DNA from: Phialophora verrucosa
Taxonomy: Eukaryota > Ascomycota > Eurotiomycetes > Chaetothyriales > Herpotrichiellaceae
Direction: 5' to 3'
DNA: 64,000 bases
NCBI GenBank assembly: GCA_002099365.1
Contig: MSED01000010.1
Location: forward strand, 310,001 to 374,000
Positions 52,225 through 64,000 of the stretch are shown in pieces (positions within the stretch are counted from its first letter, which is position 1; each line of letters starts with the position of its first letter). Made by a program: the position numbers and the translations under genes. The notes under the pieces are model-generated. The model made no database searches and was not told the DNA's origin. It worked only from the letters and a program-made list of their open reading frames with translations.

Positions 52225-54797
52225 TCATGGCATCAGCCCCACAGACGGACCCAGGGCATTGTCCCAAGCGTGCCAATCGAAATCCCCTTGATCATACAGC
52301 ATCTCACCTGGCGTTTGCAAATTGTCGTCGTCGTCCATCTCTTCCGGCAACTGCGATCCCATTCCAGCGCCGCCGACTGTAGCCGGGCCACCAGGACCAG
52401 TGCCGATGCTAGGGCGGTGCTGATATGTACCGATTCCGACGTCATGGCCATCCACGGAGATCTTCTCACCGCAAATGCATCTGTTCGAAGTGACGATGCT
52501 CGACGGAAAGAGAACATGATGGTCCATGCCTACCTGCTGCAGTGCTCTCTGGCGTGTCCGGACAAGCATCGTCCACGCATCTCTCCCTGAAGGCGAGAGT
52601 TGACGTCGCGGCGGCTCATTTTGACTCACGATGCCTTCGTCGACTTGATAGAGCTCGAAGATAGCGTCGATCAGCCCACGAGACAGGGTTGCGTCGTCAC
52701 TGTGAGGATGTTGTAGGAGGTCGGCGAGGAGGAGTGAGACGGCCTGGAGCGGCTGGTAGGTACCTGGATACATCCAATGATAGGGCTCGGAGATGGGGTC
52801 GTTGCATACACGGATGAAGAGTTGGATGAATGCTTGTGCATGCTTAACGGCACTGCGGGCAAAGTCAGTGTCATTCTGAAGCTATTCCGTACGTCACTTG
52901 GAAGAAGCTGCTTACTTTGTTCGCATATTTTCGTGTGCTACCATCGCAGGATCCCTGAATAGCGGATGGTACAGGACGCAGTACGCTTTGTGAACCATCA
53001 GATGGAGAAGCAGAGCGGACCAAGCGGAGAAGTTGACGATGTCCCTATCGTTCGGGTTCGGTCGGAGAGTCCATACCCGATCAAAGTCTGGATGTGACTG
53101 TTCGGCTCTCTGAGGTACAGTGGAAGCAGCCGGGTCTGTATTTGTGCGGACTTTGAGGAGAGTCTCTACGGTTGCACTAGTCCGTGTGGCTATTATTCGA
53201 AGCCGGTTGGCGCATTCTTCAACTGCGTCTAAGGTTTGAAAAGCATCCTCGAAGTGGAGCACGAGGATCTCTCTCATCTCTTTGGTGATGGCGTAACGGT
53301 GAGATGCCACCAGGTACCGCATGTCAACTGTGACACGTAAACGACTATTCAGGGTTATCTTCAAGCCAAGTATCCACTTACCTTCTTGTCGAATCCCCCC
53401 ATCATTATCCGGTGGATCGTACTGAGATATTGCATCCGTGTTGGCCATCTTTCGGTTGATGAAGAGAGGGGAAAGGCCAGAAGAAGATGAAGACATGACG
53501 TCCAGATGAAGGATATACCACCACAGCCGCCGCCTGGTCTCAAGCTCAGCAGGACCGAAACTCGACTCCGGCACCTGTCTGTGCAGGCCCATCCCGAGTG
53601 CGACACGGAAGGAGGTGGCAATGAAATCAGGTGCGTCAGAAAACTCTTCCTCGCGGACAAACTGACTCTGCGCAATGATATACGCTGCGAGTGAGAGGAT
53701 GCTTGGACGTCGCGGGAAGCCAGTTAAAGCTGCAGAGGCCATTGCTATGAAGTATATGTCACCGACATTGAAATCGGCTGGATTTTCAAACATACGCTCG
53801 AGTCGAGCCGGTGATGCTGAGGAGAGAGCCGCAAAAAGGATCGCTGACAACAGAGACAGGAAAGCCGGTTTCCTGCGCATGAACATGCTGGGCTCGGAGT
53901 TGTGGAGATCGTCTGGGTTGATCCCGTCCCAGAATGACCGGAAGTCGTCTGCGAAGTTTTTGGTGTGAAAGATCGGGACGAGGGGAAACACATTCGCGAA
54001 GAAGAAGCCGCACAACTTCTCGCACGTCTCTCGGTTTGGCAGGAGTGCCATCACGCATGACATGTTGTAGTTCCGTCCACAGAGCTTGCATTTATTCGAT
54101 GACGCTTTCATCCACTGGAAGTCACAGTTGCGGGGCGGGCGAAATTTCTGTCCCATCCATTCGAAACCCTGACCTTGCATATTTGATGGAAACTTTGCGA
54201 AGGGACTGGATTCTCCAGGGCCTAATCCTGTTGTCTCGCGGCTCAACTGGGCTGCAGTCAGTGCGACTGCCGTGTGGAAACAGTGAAGACCTTAAGGAGA
54301 AAGATACCTCTGAAGGGATTGCATTCCCCCAATAAGTCGACCCAACATAGGCTGAGCGCCCGCCGTCGTAAACAGAGATGTGTCCTCGCTCATGGTTGCT
54401 TTGGCTCGTGGCAGTTTCTGTGGCTGGATTCCGGGTTACTAATCTGGCTGATAGCAGTATGTGCTCAAAGACGGTACCTACAGTCAACTATGAGTCCTCC
54501 CGGTCTCGCCTCTTCAAGCCTGCCATGGCTTGTTGATACTGACGACGGCTGCTGAGAGGTCGAGGTACTCTGCCAAGTGGCGGATCTGCCGAGGGCAGAC
54601 TCGTCGTAGACGCATTCGGTGCCACCAGTCCGGCACCGTCCACACATAGGATGGACCTGTGGCGGAAGTGTCAGTGCCTCTTCGTCGCTAGCACAGCAGC
54701 ATTGAGGATAGGAAGTCATTACCCTGTCGCACTTCAGACGCCTTTTTCGGCAGGGCAAGCAGGAGGTAACTGGACGTTGTCGCTTCTTGTTGTCCAT
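52225..54797 (-). CDS. Zn(II)2Cys6 transcription factor with fungal-specific domain
   Basis: DNA-binding regulator. About seven exons on the minus strand from ATG 54797 to 52225, roughly 700 aa. Exon 1 (54723-54797) encodes MDNKKRQRPVTSCLPCRKRR and LKCDR; a phase-0 intron (donor GTAATG) is followed by VHPMCGRCRTGGTECVYDES, which completes the C6 zinc cluster (C-x2-C-x6-C ... C-x2-C-x6-C). A further exon supplies the GGRSAYVGSTYWGNAI motif, typical of the start of the fungal TF domain, then the long frame (to about 52912) with LVPIFHTKNFADDFRSFWDG, ALGMGLHRQVPESSFGPAEL and ETRRRLWWYILHLD. The C-terminal exon starts SAVKHAQAFIQLF and ends in Gly/Asp-rich activation-like sequence. Target genes unknown. 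Confidence 0.9.
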
Positions 54798-55499
54798 TTC
54801 GATTGAGAAGATCTGTGGCCTATTTGAGTGTTGTAGGGCTGGTAGTACCGCATTATGTACTTTGAATTTCTTTCAGTAGGACGTGCGTGTAATCTACTCG
54901 TGTCGTCCATGGTGGCCGCCAGAATTCTTACCAAGCTCACCAAGATCAATTCAGCTGGTGCAAGCGGCGGCCGGCCGGAGATCGGCAAAGCGTCGGTGAA
55001 ACTTTGCGGGCATTTCTTTCCTCGCGCGAGCCTCAATCAAGAGGCCTGCAAGATCTTTTCATTGTTACCTTGGGGACCAGCCAACCATGTCTGAATTCGC
55101 GCATCCGTACTCCGTACTCGTAGATTGATCAATACCTGTCCACGGACCGAGGCTATGGTGAATGTAATCTCAAACACCCTGCTAGAGGCAATGGACAACC
55201 ACGCACCAGAGTGAAAGGTGCACAGGTCATTCTCAGGGCCTTCTCGGGTCGATCGTCCCATGAACAGTTTGTAAAGAGCAGATGAGAAGAAGCAGACTCG
55301 GCCGGAAAGTGACAATATATTTCACTGCGGCGGATAATCATTGAAGCGCTCCGTTGCGGCCAAAAGTCGATCTTGCCTGTGATTGGCAGTCAGCATTGTT
55401 CATGCCTTCATCACCCTCTACCGCCTGATATTCCATCAGCTCTCTGCCAACCGCCCTATCCACCTACCGATACTGCTGCGATCCTCAGCGGTGGCCGCC
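54798..55499. other. Divergent promoter region, Zn2Cys6 factor / stomatin-like gene
   Basis: About 700 bp without a supported gene; leaders and promoters of two divergent genes. Confidence 0.6.
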
Positions 55500-56846
55500 A
55501 TGGAGGTATCGACAGCTCTGCGGAGCTTACCTCGCCGGGCGCGGCGGTTAGCATCCTCAAGCACAACACTACAGCCTGCGACACTGGCCTGTTCACCCAT
55601 GGCAGTATGGAGCCGGAGACAGTTTACTGGCACGTCAATGTCATCGTTTCCAGGCGGCCCGATGGGCATGGGAGGCTCTGGAGGATCAGCGCCAACGTAC
55701 TTTCAACGACAGACTTCGCTACCTGCAAATACCATCATTCGATTTGTACCCCAACAGACAGCATGGATTGTGGAGCGTATGGGAAAATTCAGTCGGATAC
55801 TAGAACCCGGTTTGGCCATCTTGATGCCAATAATCGATGTATGGGTCACCCTTCTTGGAGCCATCCGAAAGTCGGAAACTAACAACAACAACAGCGCATT
55901 GCCTACGTCCAGTCGCTCAAAGAAGCGGCCATCGAGATCCCCAGCCAAAGCGCTATTACGGCGGACAATGTAACGTTAGAGCTGGACGGCGTCCTGTATA
56001 CAAGAGTCTTCGACGCATACAAAGCGAGGTAAGCGTGGTCTCCAGCGTGCCGAGACGCAGGGCTAAGCAAGGTGCAGTTACGGGGTTGAGGACGCAGAGT
56101 ACGCCATCTCCCAGCTGGCGCAGACGACGATGCGATCCGAAATCGGTCAACTCACACTTGATCACGTCCTCAAGGAACGAGCAAATTTAAACGCGAACAT
56201 CACGCAGGCAATCAATGAAGCCGCGCAAGAGTGGGGTGTGGTATGCTTGAGATACGAGATCAGGGACATTCACGCTCCGGAGGGCGTAGTAGCAGCCATG
56301 CACCGACAAGTAACGGCCGAGCGATCAAAGCGAGCTGAAATTTTGGATTCCGAAGGTCAACGACAGAGTGCGATCAATATCGCCGAAGGTCGGAAACAAT
56401 CTGTCATTCTGGCTTCTGAAGCGTTGAAGGCCGAGAAAATCAATATGGCATCCGGCGAGGCTGAAGCTATCCTGCTGAGGGCACAGGCAACCGCCCAAGG
56501 CATCGATGCCGTTGCCAGCGCCATCGAGCGGGGCGAAGCCAACGCCCAGGGTGCTATGAGCTTGGATATCGCGAAGGAGTACGTCGCTGCGTTCAGGCAG
56601 CTCGCGAAGGAAGGCACCGCGGTCGTTGTGCCAGGCAACGTAGGCGATATCGGGCAAATGATCGCAAGTGCAATGGCGGTGTACGGTAAGGTTAACGAAG
56701 GACAGGGGAAGACAGCTGCCAGACACCTGTTGGCACCGGCCGCGGCCACCGAGGGCTCCAAATCACAAGATTCGAGTGAGAAGGAGAAGGATGTGGCACA
56801 GACTGTCTTGGAGGGATTCGACCAGACGACGAATGCCCCGAAATGA
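55500..56846 (+). CDS. Stomatin-like protein, mitochondrial (SLP-2/band 7 family)
   Basis: SPFH/band-7 membrane scaffold of the mitochondrial inner membrane (human STOML2 type). Three exons: 55500-55838, 55895-56028, 56078-56846; 413 aa. The ATG at 55500 has a perfect context (gccgccATGg). An Arg/Ser-rich presequence ending near SRRQFTG predicts mitochondrial import. Junctions yield IIRFVPQQTAWIVERMGKFS, LEPGLAILMPIID, then RIAYVQSLKEAAIEIPSQSA, YTRVFDAYKAS and YGVEDAEYAISQLAQTTMRS. The SPFH domain continues to MHRQVTAERSKRAEILDSEG and a helical Ala/Glu-rich region. The C-terminus is acidic (SQDSSEKEKDVAQTV). Gene order is divergent from the Zn2Cys6 factor gene. Confidence 0.95.
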
Positions 56847-57314
56847 GCGCATTGCCAACTGGGGAAACCTCTCGAACCAAATCAATGAGAAGTGGATATT
56901 CAGCTCCTTCACGACACGGTAACAGCGGGGCATACGTGTATTAATGGCACGGATTGACAAAAAGTTGATAGCGATATGTACCATAGTCCTCCCTCAACTC
57001 GTAGGAGAGAAGCAGCGGCGGAAAGGATCTCCAGCAAGCAAATGTTGACTATTTATTCCATTGGTCGATCCGTATTTCTGGGCTCCAATTCCATGCCTGG
57101 AGCTCGCTTGTCATATGCCAAACTGCGAAATGTGAATGCTGATTGACACGCTGCCTAAAGCACCTCAACTCAACCACAGTCCCGTCCTCTCTCCAACGCG
57201 CAGTCTTGGTCTCGTCCTTCACTCACGCTTAGTCGCACATTCCATCGGCTTTCCAATATTCATTGATCTTCTCCTCTCAGAATGTGCTTCCCACGGCCGC
57301 AGAGATAAAGCGCG
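56847..57314. other. Intergenic region upstream of HIR1
   Basis: About 470 bp between two genes on the same strand; nothing beyond promoter and 3' flank seen. Confidence 0.6.
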
Positions 57315-60300
57315 ATGCACATCATCAAGCCCATCTGGCTCACCCACGGAGGTGCGACATCTTCCCCTACACGAGACATAGACGCGTCGCAACCGCGTAT
57401 CTTATGTTGCCTGCGCATTATTTGACCTGGATGGGGCTGACATTGGGTACAAACAGGAGAAAAGAAAGATTTCGAGGTCTATAGTTGCCATGTATCCCCA
57501 GATGGCCAGCGTCTTGTCACTGCGGCCGGCGGTATGTGACCGTCTGCACATGAAGGGAAAGCTGAATGCCTACTGATGTTTGCAAGATGGCTATGTGCGA
57601 ATATGGTCAACCGAGGCCATCTACAATGCGGTCAACGCGAAATATGACAAGCCCAAGCAGCTGGCGTCGATGAGTTACCACTCTGGGACCATCCACACAG
57701 TGCGATTCTCGCCCGGGGGGAAGTTTCTGGCTTCGGGCGCAGATGACAAGATTGTCTGCATATACACCCTCGATCCGGGTCCGCCGACTCACGCCGCCTT
57801 CGGTTTGTCGACCAGTCCCTAAGGGAGAGAGGAGTTTGCTGAGAATAGACACAGGTTCAAACGAGGCACCCCCCGTCGAGAACTGGCGCATCTTTCGTAG
57901 ACTGATTGGACATGACAACGATGTACAAGACCTGGGATGGTCATACGATGGAACAATTCTAGTGTCGGTCGGCTTGGACTCGAAAGTGGTCGTATGGTCG
58001 GGCTTTACATTCGAGAAGCTGAAGACACTATCCAACCATTCCAGCCATGTCAAGGGCATCACATTCGACCCGGCGAATAAATATTTCGCTACTGCCAGCG
58101 ACGACAGGACCATCAAGATCTTCCGCTTCACATCCCCAACCCAGAATTATACTACACACGACGCAGTGAATAACTTCGTGCTCGAGACCACCATCACCCA
58201 GCCATTCATTCAGTCTCCCCTGACGACGTACTTTAGACGGTGCTCTTGGGCGCCCGATGGGCAACATATCGCTGCGGCGAATGCGGTCAATGGGCCGGTC
58301 AGTGCGATTGCTATAATCGAGCGCGGTACCTGGGGTGGTGACACGACTCTCATCGGACATGAAGGACCGGTGGAAGTGTGCGCCTTCTCCCCGAGATTGT
58401 ATGGACCAGACCCGAATCCGAGACCCCTACCAGAAGGTCATGTAGCGCCTCATACCACCGTCATTGCATGTGGGGGCGCAGACAAGTGTCTCAGTATCTG
58501 GACGACGAGCAATCCTCGCCCGCTAGTCGTGCAGCAGGACGTGGCAGGAAAGCCCATATCAGATATCGCTTGGAGTCCGGACGGCCACACGCTGTTCGCA
58601 ACCGCCCTGGATGGGACGATTCTGACCATCATGTTCGAAGCGGGTGAGCTGGGTTACACTCGACCTATTGAGGAAAATGATCGGTCACTCAGCAAGTTCG
58701 GTACGTCGAGAAAAGGGCTAGGTTTCCCAGAGACGACTGATGCGCTATTGCTTGAAGAGATGAGCAAAGCCGGTGAGCTCAAAGGTGTCGAGGGCCGGAT
58801 GGGCGCTCTCATGGGCGACTTACATTCTACGCAACCGGCAGCAGCGGAAAAGACCAACGGAGCACCCAATGGCACCACCGGCACGGAACCTCTCACCAAT
58901 GGCACTGCCGAGACGACACTCACTGGCCACACCTTGGCGAAGACCCAGGACGACCAAAACCAGGCGAAACTTGAACGACTGAAGAATCGAGTCGAAATCA
59001 CCAAGGATGGAAAGAAGCGGATACGGCCACTCTTGGTGTCTGGCGCTGGTGGAACAGAATCTTCATTGCCACAGACGAAACTTGTCAGCGCCAGTGCCAG
59101 TGTGCAGCAAGCAAATGACGCGCCTCAAGCTGTGCTTGACCTCTCCAAGCCATTTGACGGTCTTCCAAAGGGCGGCTTGACCGCGTTGCTGCTTGGAAAC
59201 AAACGAAAATATGCTGAGATTGAAGGAGAGGAACCCGGCACGGCCGAGAAGCGAGTCACCGCTGCAAGTCAACGAGCAGCTGCACCTATCGTCGTTAACG
59301 GCGCCGATGGTCTGCTCCCTGCGCAGCCGCTCCCGATGGTCAATATTCAGCAAACAACACCAGAGTTCATCCGACCAGCTGTCGTCAACCCAGCAACCAG
59401 CGTTGCCCAACTAAGACTTGCTGTTCCCAAGGTTCGAGCACAAATTATACAAGGTATTGACTCCAGCGGCAAGCCTGGTGATGTCTCGGGAGACGCCACG
59501 AACAAGTCACGAGCCGAATTCATCCTTGAAGTAAAGAACCCTTCCCCTCAGTCACTGACCCCAAGGGCGCAGGATCGGGAGCCATGTCGGATCACCCTGA
59601 CGCGCAAGGACCAGCCTCTATGGCAGGATTTTCTACCTCGACCCGTCTTACTGGCTACAGGGACTCGGACCTTTTGGGCAGTAGGGGATGAGACAGGATC
59701 AATCTACCTATGGACGCCGCACGGTCGAAGGCTCAACAGCGCCATAGTCATGGAAGCGCAGCCAGTCATCCTGGCCGCGTACGAATCGTGGCTAATGTGT
59801 ATAACGGCTGTGGGGATGTGCTATGTGTGGAACGTTCAGAGCATGTCGGCACCGCACCCGCCGGTGTCGCTGGCACCTGTACTTGACGCTGCCATTCATT
59901 CTCTCGCTGCTCATCCTACAGGTGCCCCGGCAATTACGCAAGCCCGACTGAACTCGGAAGGCCGTATCATCGTGAGTCTATCGAACGGTGATGGCTACGC
60001 GTACTCACCACAGATGTACTGCTGGCAGCGACTCTCCGAAGTCTGGTGGGCGGTGGGCAGCCAGTATTGGAACACGACAGATTCGTCAGTGGGCAATGTC
60101 CAGTCCGCCAAGGCAGGGCCCGGTTCGGAGAAGTCGGTTGAAGTCTCGTCTGGTATTGTGCCATGGCTAGAAAGAAACACAACCTCAGAGACACTGTTAC
60201 GGGGTCGTGCTTACTTCCTGCAGCGACTGGTCAAGGTCCTGCTGTCGCGCGAAGGCTTTGAGAGCTTTGAGTCCGGCGTTTCCATAGCGCACCTCGAGAA

Positions 60301-60726
60301 CCGCATTGCTGCAGCTTTGATGCTGGGTGCAAAGGATGAATTCAGGATATACCTGCTCATGTACGCCAAACGGCTAGGAGCAGAAGGGCTGAGACTCAAA
60401 GTCGAAGAACTCCTCCGCACGCTAATCGGCGGCATTATTAGCCTGCCTGATCAGCCCGATGGCGAAAGCACTGCAGCCACAGCGAATGCAGTCGAAGGGC
60501 GCAGCTGGCAGGAAGATGCGAAGGTGATTTGCGGATGGCCTCGAGAAGAGCTCCTGAAAGACGTTGTCTTACTTCTTGGTAAGTTGGCTCTCAGTCTTGT
60601 AGATGAGACGCTGCTAACAGTCGATCAGGGAAACATCGAGATCTGCAGCGAATCACTGTACCATATGCCAAAATGTTGGGCATTCTTGACGATTTGACCG
60701 GAGAGCAGGACGCGATGGCTTTGTAA
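57315..60726 (+). CDS. HIR1: Histone chaperone/corepressor HIR1 (HIRA)
   Basis: WD40 scaffold of the HIR complex for replication-independent histone H3/H4 deposition and histone gene repression. Five exons: 57315-57351, 57457-57531, 57587-57802, 57855-60578, 60629-60726; 1049 aa. It opens MHIIKPIWLTHGGEKKDFEV, the conserved HIRA start. Seven WD repeats fill about 1-370 (DGYVRIWST, SPGGKFLASGADDKIVCIYT, GHDNDVQDLGW, TASDDRTIKIF, GGADKCLSIW, SPDGHTLFATALDGTI). A B-domain-like short block (KITKDGKKRIRPLLVSG near residue 430) precedes the C-terminal HIRA domain (RPVLLATGTRTFWAVGDETG, YVWNVQS, HLENRIAAALMLGAKDEFRI). The final exon gives LLGKHRDLQRITVPYAKMLG, which a read-through model misses. Confidence 0.96.
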
Positions 60727-60990
60727 GGATACATTAGGTGACTCGACTGGACGACGTGGGATTCGATGTGCAAAGCATGGCAGTGGCTCGGTAAGGACCG
60801 CGTTCCTGAGAGGACTTCAACTTCAAGATGAGGCACAAATGATTGTTGGCACAATCAAATCAACTTCACTTCGCAACTTCAAGCCTCTCCCCTCGAAGCC
60901 TTCCTCTTAATCGTATGTGGACCATTGTTGGTCATAAGGCTACCTTCTTACTGCACGACGCCGCCTGGTCACCTTGTCCGACCTGCCAGC

Positions 60991-62663
60991 ATGTCATCGT
61001 CAGCGACCGCTTCATCCTCCACCTCCAGAACAGCGAACGATTGTACGCCACCTAGCCTGATTCGTGCAGCTACATCTGAATCATTCACTGCCCCGAGCTG
61101 TGGGCCTTCTACGACTGTACAATGGGATGGCCACAGGACCTCACAAGGCGGCCTATCTAACCGATCTGTTTACTCTCGATTGGGCTGCCACTTCAGCCAA
61201 GGGATCTGCCGCTGGCTTGTCGTCGTCGCCGCCTTGTTGATATCGCTTCAGCTACTGCTTCACCTTCATACCAATCGTGACCCCATTACCATCCTTGAGT
61301 CGCAATGGCGCTCTGAGGTCCGCCGCCTTCAATCCATGAGGGGGAACACACATGACCCGATCAGATGGCTCAGACAGAATTCATTTCCTAACGACATCAA
61401 GGCAAAGCGTCCAAAGGCAGCCCTAATAAGCCTGGTGAGGAACGAAGAGCTGGATGGCATATTGCAGAGCATGCGGCAGTTGGAATTCCACTGGAATCGA
61501 CAGTACAATTATCCTTGGGTGTTTTTCAACGAGAAACCCTTTTCGGCGGAATTCAAGGTACGGCTGTCTGCGCGACACGCGCCACCATTCCAAACACCAT
61601 GAAACGAACCTGACAGTCTCCTTAACAGGCCGCAACCTCAAACGCGACGTCTGCCCGCACCGAGTACCACCTCGTCCCCCGGCCTCACTGGGTCACTCCA
61701 CCCCACATAAACCAAACCCTCTACTACAACTCGCTCGACTATCTCTCCCTCACTGCCGTTGGTAAAGGCCACCTCCTTTCCTACCACGCCATGATCCGCT
61801 GGCAATCCGGCCTGTTCTATCTCCACCCGGCTCTGGAAAAGTATGACTACTACTGGCGTGTGGAACCGGATGTCCACTTCTTCTGCGACATTCCCTACGA
61901 TCCGTTCCGATTCATGCACGCGAACGAGATGGTCTATGGCTTCAACATGGCGATCCTGGACGATGCAAGGTCGTTTGCTTCGCTATGGTCAACCACACAA
62001 GATTTCATCGTCCAACATCCTCACCTGATCCACCCGGACGCGAATCTTGATTGGCTGGTCGATCCCGCGACAGGGTGGAATTACAATAACTGCCAATTCT
62101 TCAGTAACTTCGAGATCGGCTCCCTCAATTTCTTCCGTGATAACGAAGGCAGCAGACTCTACTTTGACTGGTTGGACCAAAAAGGAGGGTTCTACTATTC
62201 TCGGTGGGGAGATGCCCCCGTGCATACCCTCATGGTGAGTATGTTCACTTCGCCAGAAAAGGTATGGTGGTTCCGGGACGTGGGCTATCAGCATGATATC
62301 GCGAGACACTGTCCTCCCGCGGGGAACCCGTATGATGGGATAAGAGCCAGCGAAGACGGCGATGGGGGCGGAGAAATAACCTCTCGTGAACGGGACGCGG
62401 TGCAGGGGCACGGGACCAGTAAAGACGAATTCGTCGATGAGCTGGGCTGGACCGATGGCCGGTGTGCCTGTGAGCCCACCTCGCTGGATGAGAACTTCTA
62501 CAAGCTTGTTCCGATGGAAAGCCCGCAGATGAAGCCATCTGATACGTGCGTTCGCTTGTGGCTTGGAGGAAAGTGGTTGAAGAAAAAAGAGGGCTGGAGC
62601 CAAGATGCCGAGAGGGTGTTGGGAGGAGATGGGTATGGTGGCTATGTTATGGACGGGGTATAA
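60991..62663 (+). CDS. KRE2/MNT1-family alpha-1,2-mannosyltransferase (GT15)
   Basis: Golgi glycosyltransferase adding alpha-1,2-mannose to protein O- and N-glycans. Two exons: 60991-61557 and 61629-62663; 533 aa. A Ser/Thr-rich cytosolic tail is followed by one type-II anchor (about 74-93, WLVVVAALLISLQLLLHLHT). Catalytic domain: KAALISLVRNEELDGILQSM, QLEFHWNRQYNYPWVFFNEK, PHINQTLYYNSLDYLSLTAV, MIRWQSGLFYLHPALEKYDY, YYWRVEPDVHFFCDI and YGFNMAILDD, EIGSLNFFRDNEGSRLYFDW. These are the GT15 hallmarks. The intron (donor GTACGG, acceptor AACAG) sits in the EFSAEFK/AATSNATSARTEY junction and keeps the family reading. The C-terminal tail is low-complexity. Which of the yeast paralogues it matches is unclear. 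Confidence 0.95.
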
Positions 62664-63697
62664 GCCATGTAGTGGATGAGACTGGGCTGTTCGCGCAAAG
62701 ACAGCCAAGTGATGTGATTGCGTATTGCTTGTGTCGCTGTGGAAAAGATCAAAGGATGTTGTTCCTACAAGTCTGCCGCCATACCTTTCCCTGAGCATCG
62801 ATATCAGCTGGTAGCCTTCATCGAACCTTTAATGTGTCCCAAAACTTGACTGTGCCAGAATCCATATTCTCACGATCTCCATTTCATGTGGGACAAGCTG
62901 GTTCATAGCGGCCACATTTTGATCCGCCACTCATTAGCAGGACCGGGTTGCCTAAGCTCTTGACTCGTAAAGTGCAAAGGAAATACTCGATCTAGGCTGA
63001 GCACGGGCTTTCGGGCATGAGGCTCTCTTTGAAATGTAAGTGAAGGTTTGCTCTTGTCATCCTCCTGTACACTTCGTCCCCGACGTTGTGCTTAGTTCAA
63101 GGCCACCCTTACCGATGCGCATCTCGCTGGGTCAAAACACAGGATCGAATCATGCTCTTGGTCTTCGATCTCCGGCTCGGGACGATCGAACCAAAATACT
63201 ACGTCATTGACCTTGTTTCTGTCCGGGAATCATCTCCGCTAACCAAAGCATCCTCGTACAACCGCGTAAATCACCTCAAAGATATTATGCGATCCGTGAT
63301 TTCACCAGACACAGCTCACCAGCTTACTCTCCGTCCTTGAGATCCTCTGACCCCTTGCAGCTCTTTTCACCGATCCGCAGACACGCGCGTAATCCATCAG
63401 GAACTGGACCAGGAAGATAGAGAGCCGGACCCAACCCAAGCAACTTCCGGTGGCGAGCCTTCTCATCAAGCCCTCCAAAAGTGGATGTTGATACAAGCAC
63501 CCCGATCCAGTGTGCTGCGCATTGATCTCTAGACGAGATCTGCCTGCGTCAAAGGTCTATTCCGAGAGTCCCCGTAATGTCGTCCACCTCCAGATGAGAA
63601 CATCTTGCGCCGAAAGCAGTGTGATAAGCATACTTCCCGACCAGCGCCACCTACATTCATTCACTTGCACACACACAACACCACCCCGACGCGCACA
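62664..63697. other. Intergenic region upstream of the proton channel
   Basis: About 1.03 kb. 3' flank of the mannosyltransferase gene and promoter of the next. Small frames have no domain. Nothing else seen. Confidence 0.55.
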
Positions 63698-64000
63698 ATG
63701 GCCGACCCAGAGCTCCGACCTCTCATACAAACCACGCCAAACACACCGCTGACACCCCTCCTCCCTTCAGACCGGCGGTTCATCACGACGCTCCAACGAT
63801 CCGAGGACTTCATCGCCTGCCACGTGCAGAAGATCCACGGCGCAGACTCCTGGGTCTGGGGCCTGCGCCACAACCTGCAGCGCTTCCTGTCGTCGAAATG
63901 GGGCCATTATTTTGTGATTGTGTTGGTCGCGGCGGACATTTCCTGCATCTTTGCGGATTTCCTGGTCAGCTTGCACATATGCGAGCACGGCGGGGACAAG
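63698..64000 (+). CDS. Voltage-gated proton channel (Hv1-like), N-terminal fragment
   Basis: Runs off the window end; 101 codons, ATG at 63698 (context cacaATGg). The cytosolic N-terminus (MADPELRPLIQTTPNTPLTP) is followed by a helical segment RRFITTLQRSEDFIACHVQK and WGLRHNLQRFLSSKWGHYF, then a first membrane helix YFVIVLVAADISCIFADFLV ending SLHICE. Fungal Hv1 proteins such as the Fusarium channel begin in this way, with S1 containing an Asp in the middle (here LVAAD) that aligns with the selectivity Asp of human Hv1 (VVLDALLVLAE), and a second acidic residue a few positions on (FAD). This identity rests on S1 alone, since S2-S4 (including the S4 Arg series) are outside the window. Confidence 0.7.
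   Translation, partial: MADPELRPLIQTTPNTPLTPLLPSDRRFITTLQRSEDFIACHVQKIHGADSWVWGLRHNLQRFLSSKWGHYFVIVLVAADISCIFADFLVSLHICEHGGDK

Overview
This is a nuclear contig from a filamentous ascomycete (Pezizomycotina). The evidence is the many short introns (about 48-120 nt) with GT donors, CTAAC/CTGAC-like branch sites and C/TAG acceptors, long CT-rich leaders, a genus-typical gene set (Zn2Cys6 regulators, KRE2 mannosyltransferase, Dal5-type permease, fungal Hv1-type proton channel), and no bacterial operons. A eurotiomycete or black-yeast type fungus would fit, but the sequence alone does not settle that. I recognise 28 protein genes (two run off the window ends); I found no rRNA, tRNA, CRISPR or intact transposon.

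Layout. 1-6 kb: sugar-type MFS transporter (partial), a fungal-specific transcription factor without Zn cluster, an alpha/beta hydrolase and a PhyH dioxygenase, which look like a small catabolic neighbourhood. 6-8.5 kb: an F-box gene whose frame is broken at both ends, preceded on the + axis by tandem repeats. 9.4-17 kb: housekeeping block with EPT1/CPT1 (containing a 10-nt micro-exon), a polyproline protein with a Cys-rich tail, RPL16 head-to-head with IPI3, and a small membrane protein. 17.8-28.6 kb: two short-chain dehydrogenases flanking OLA1, then a carboxylesterase and a Na+/H+ antiporter. 30-37 kb: casein kinase I, a PrxQ/Dot5-like peroxiredoxin, a TRAPPC2L/Tca17-type subunit and complex I PSST. 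37.9-41.4 kb: esterase/depolymerase-like hydrolase and a cytochrome b561-like membrane protein. 42-51 kb: Dal5-family permease, cis-CaaD-like tautomerase, atypical epimerase and sulfite oxidase. 52-64 kb: Zn2Cys6 factor, mitochondrial stomatin-like protein, HIR1, KRE2-family mannosyltransferase, and the start of a voltage-gated proton channel.

How genes may work together. RPL16 (large ribosomal subunit) and IPI3 (60S maturation) share a 320-bp divergent promoter that carries a strong nested inverted repeat. EPT1 has a palindromic pair of CACGTG E-boxes about 200 bp upstream. The Dal5-type permease and the sulfite oxidase could belong to one sulfur-use module (inference only). Many genes have tiny first exons (12-46 nt) or tandem splice acceptors, so simple ORF calling would miss their true ends; I give spliced models with junction coordinates where the reading frames demand them.
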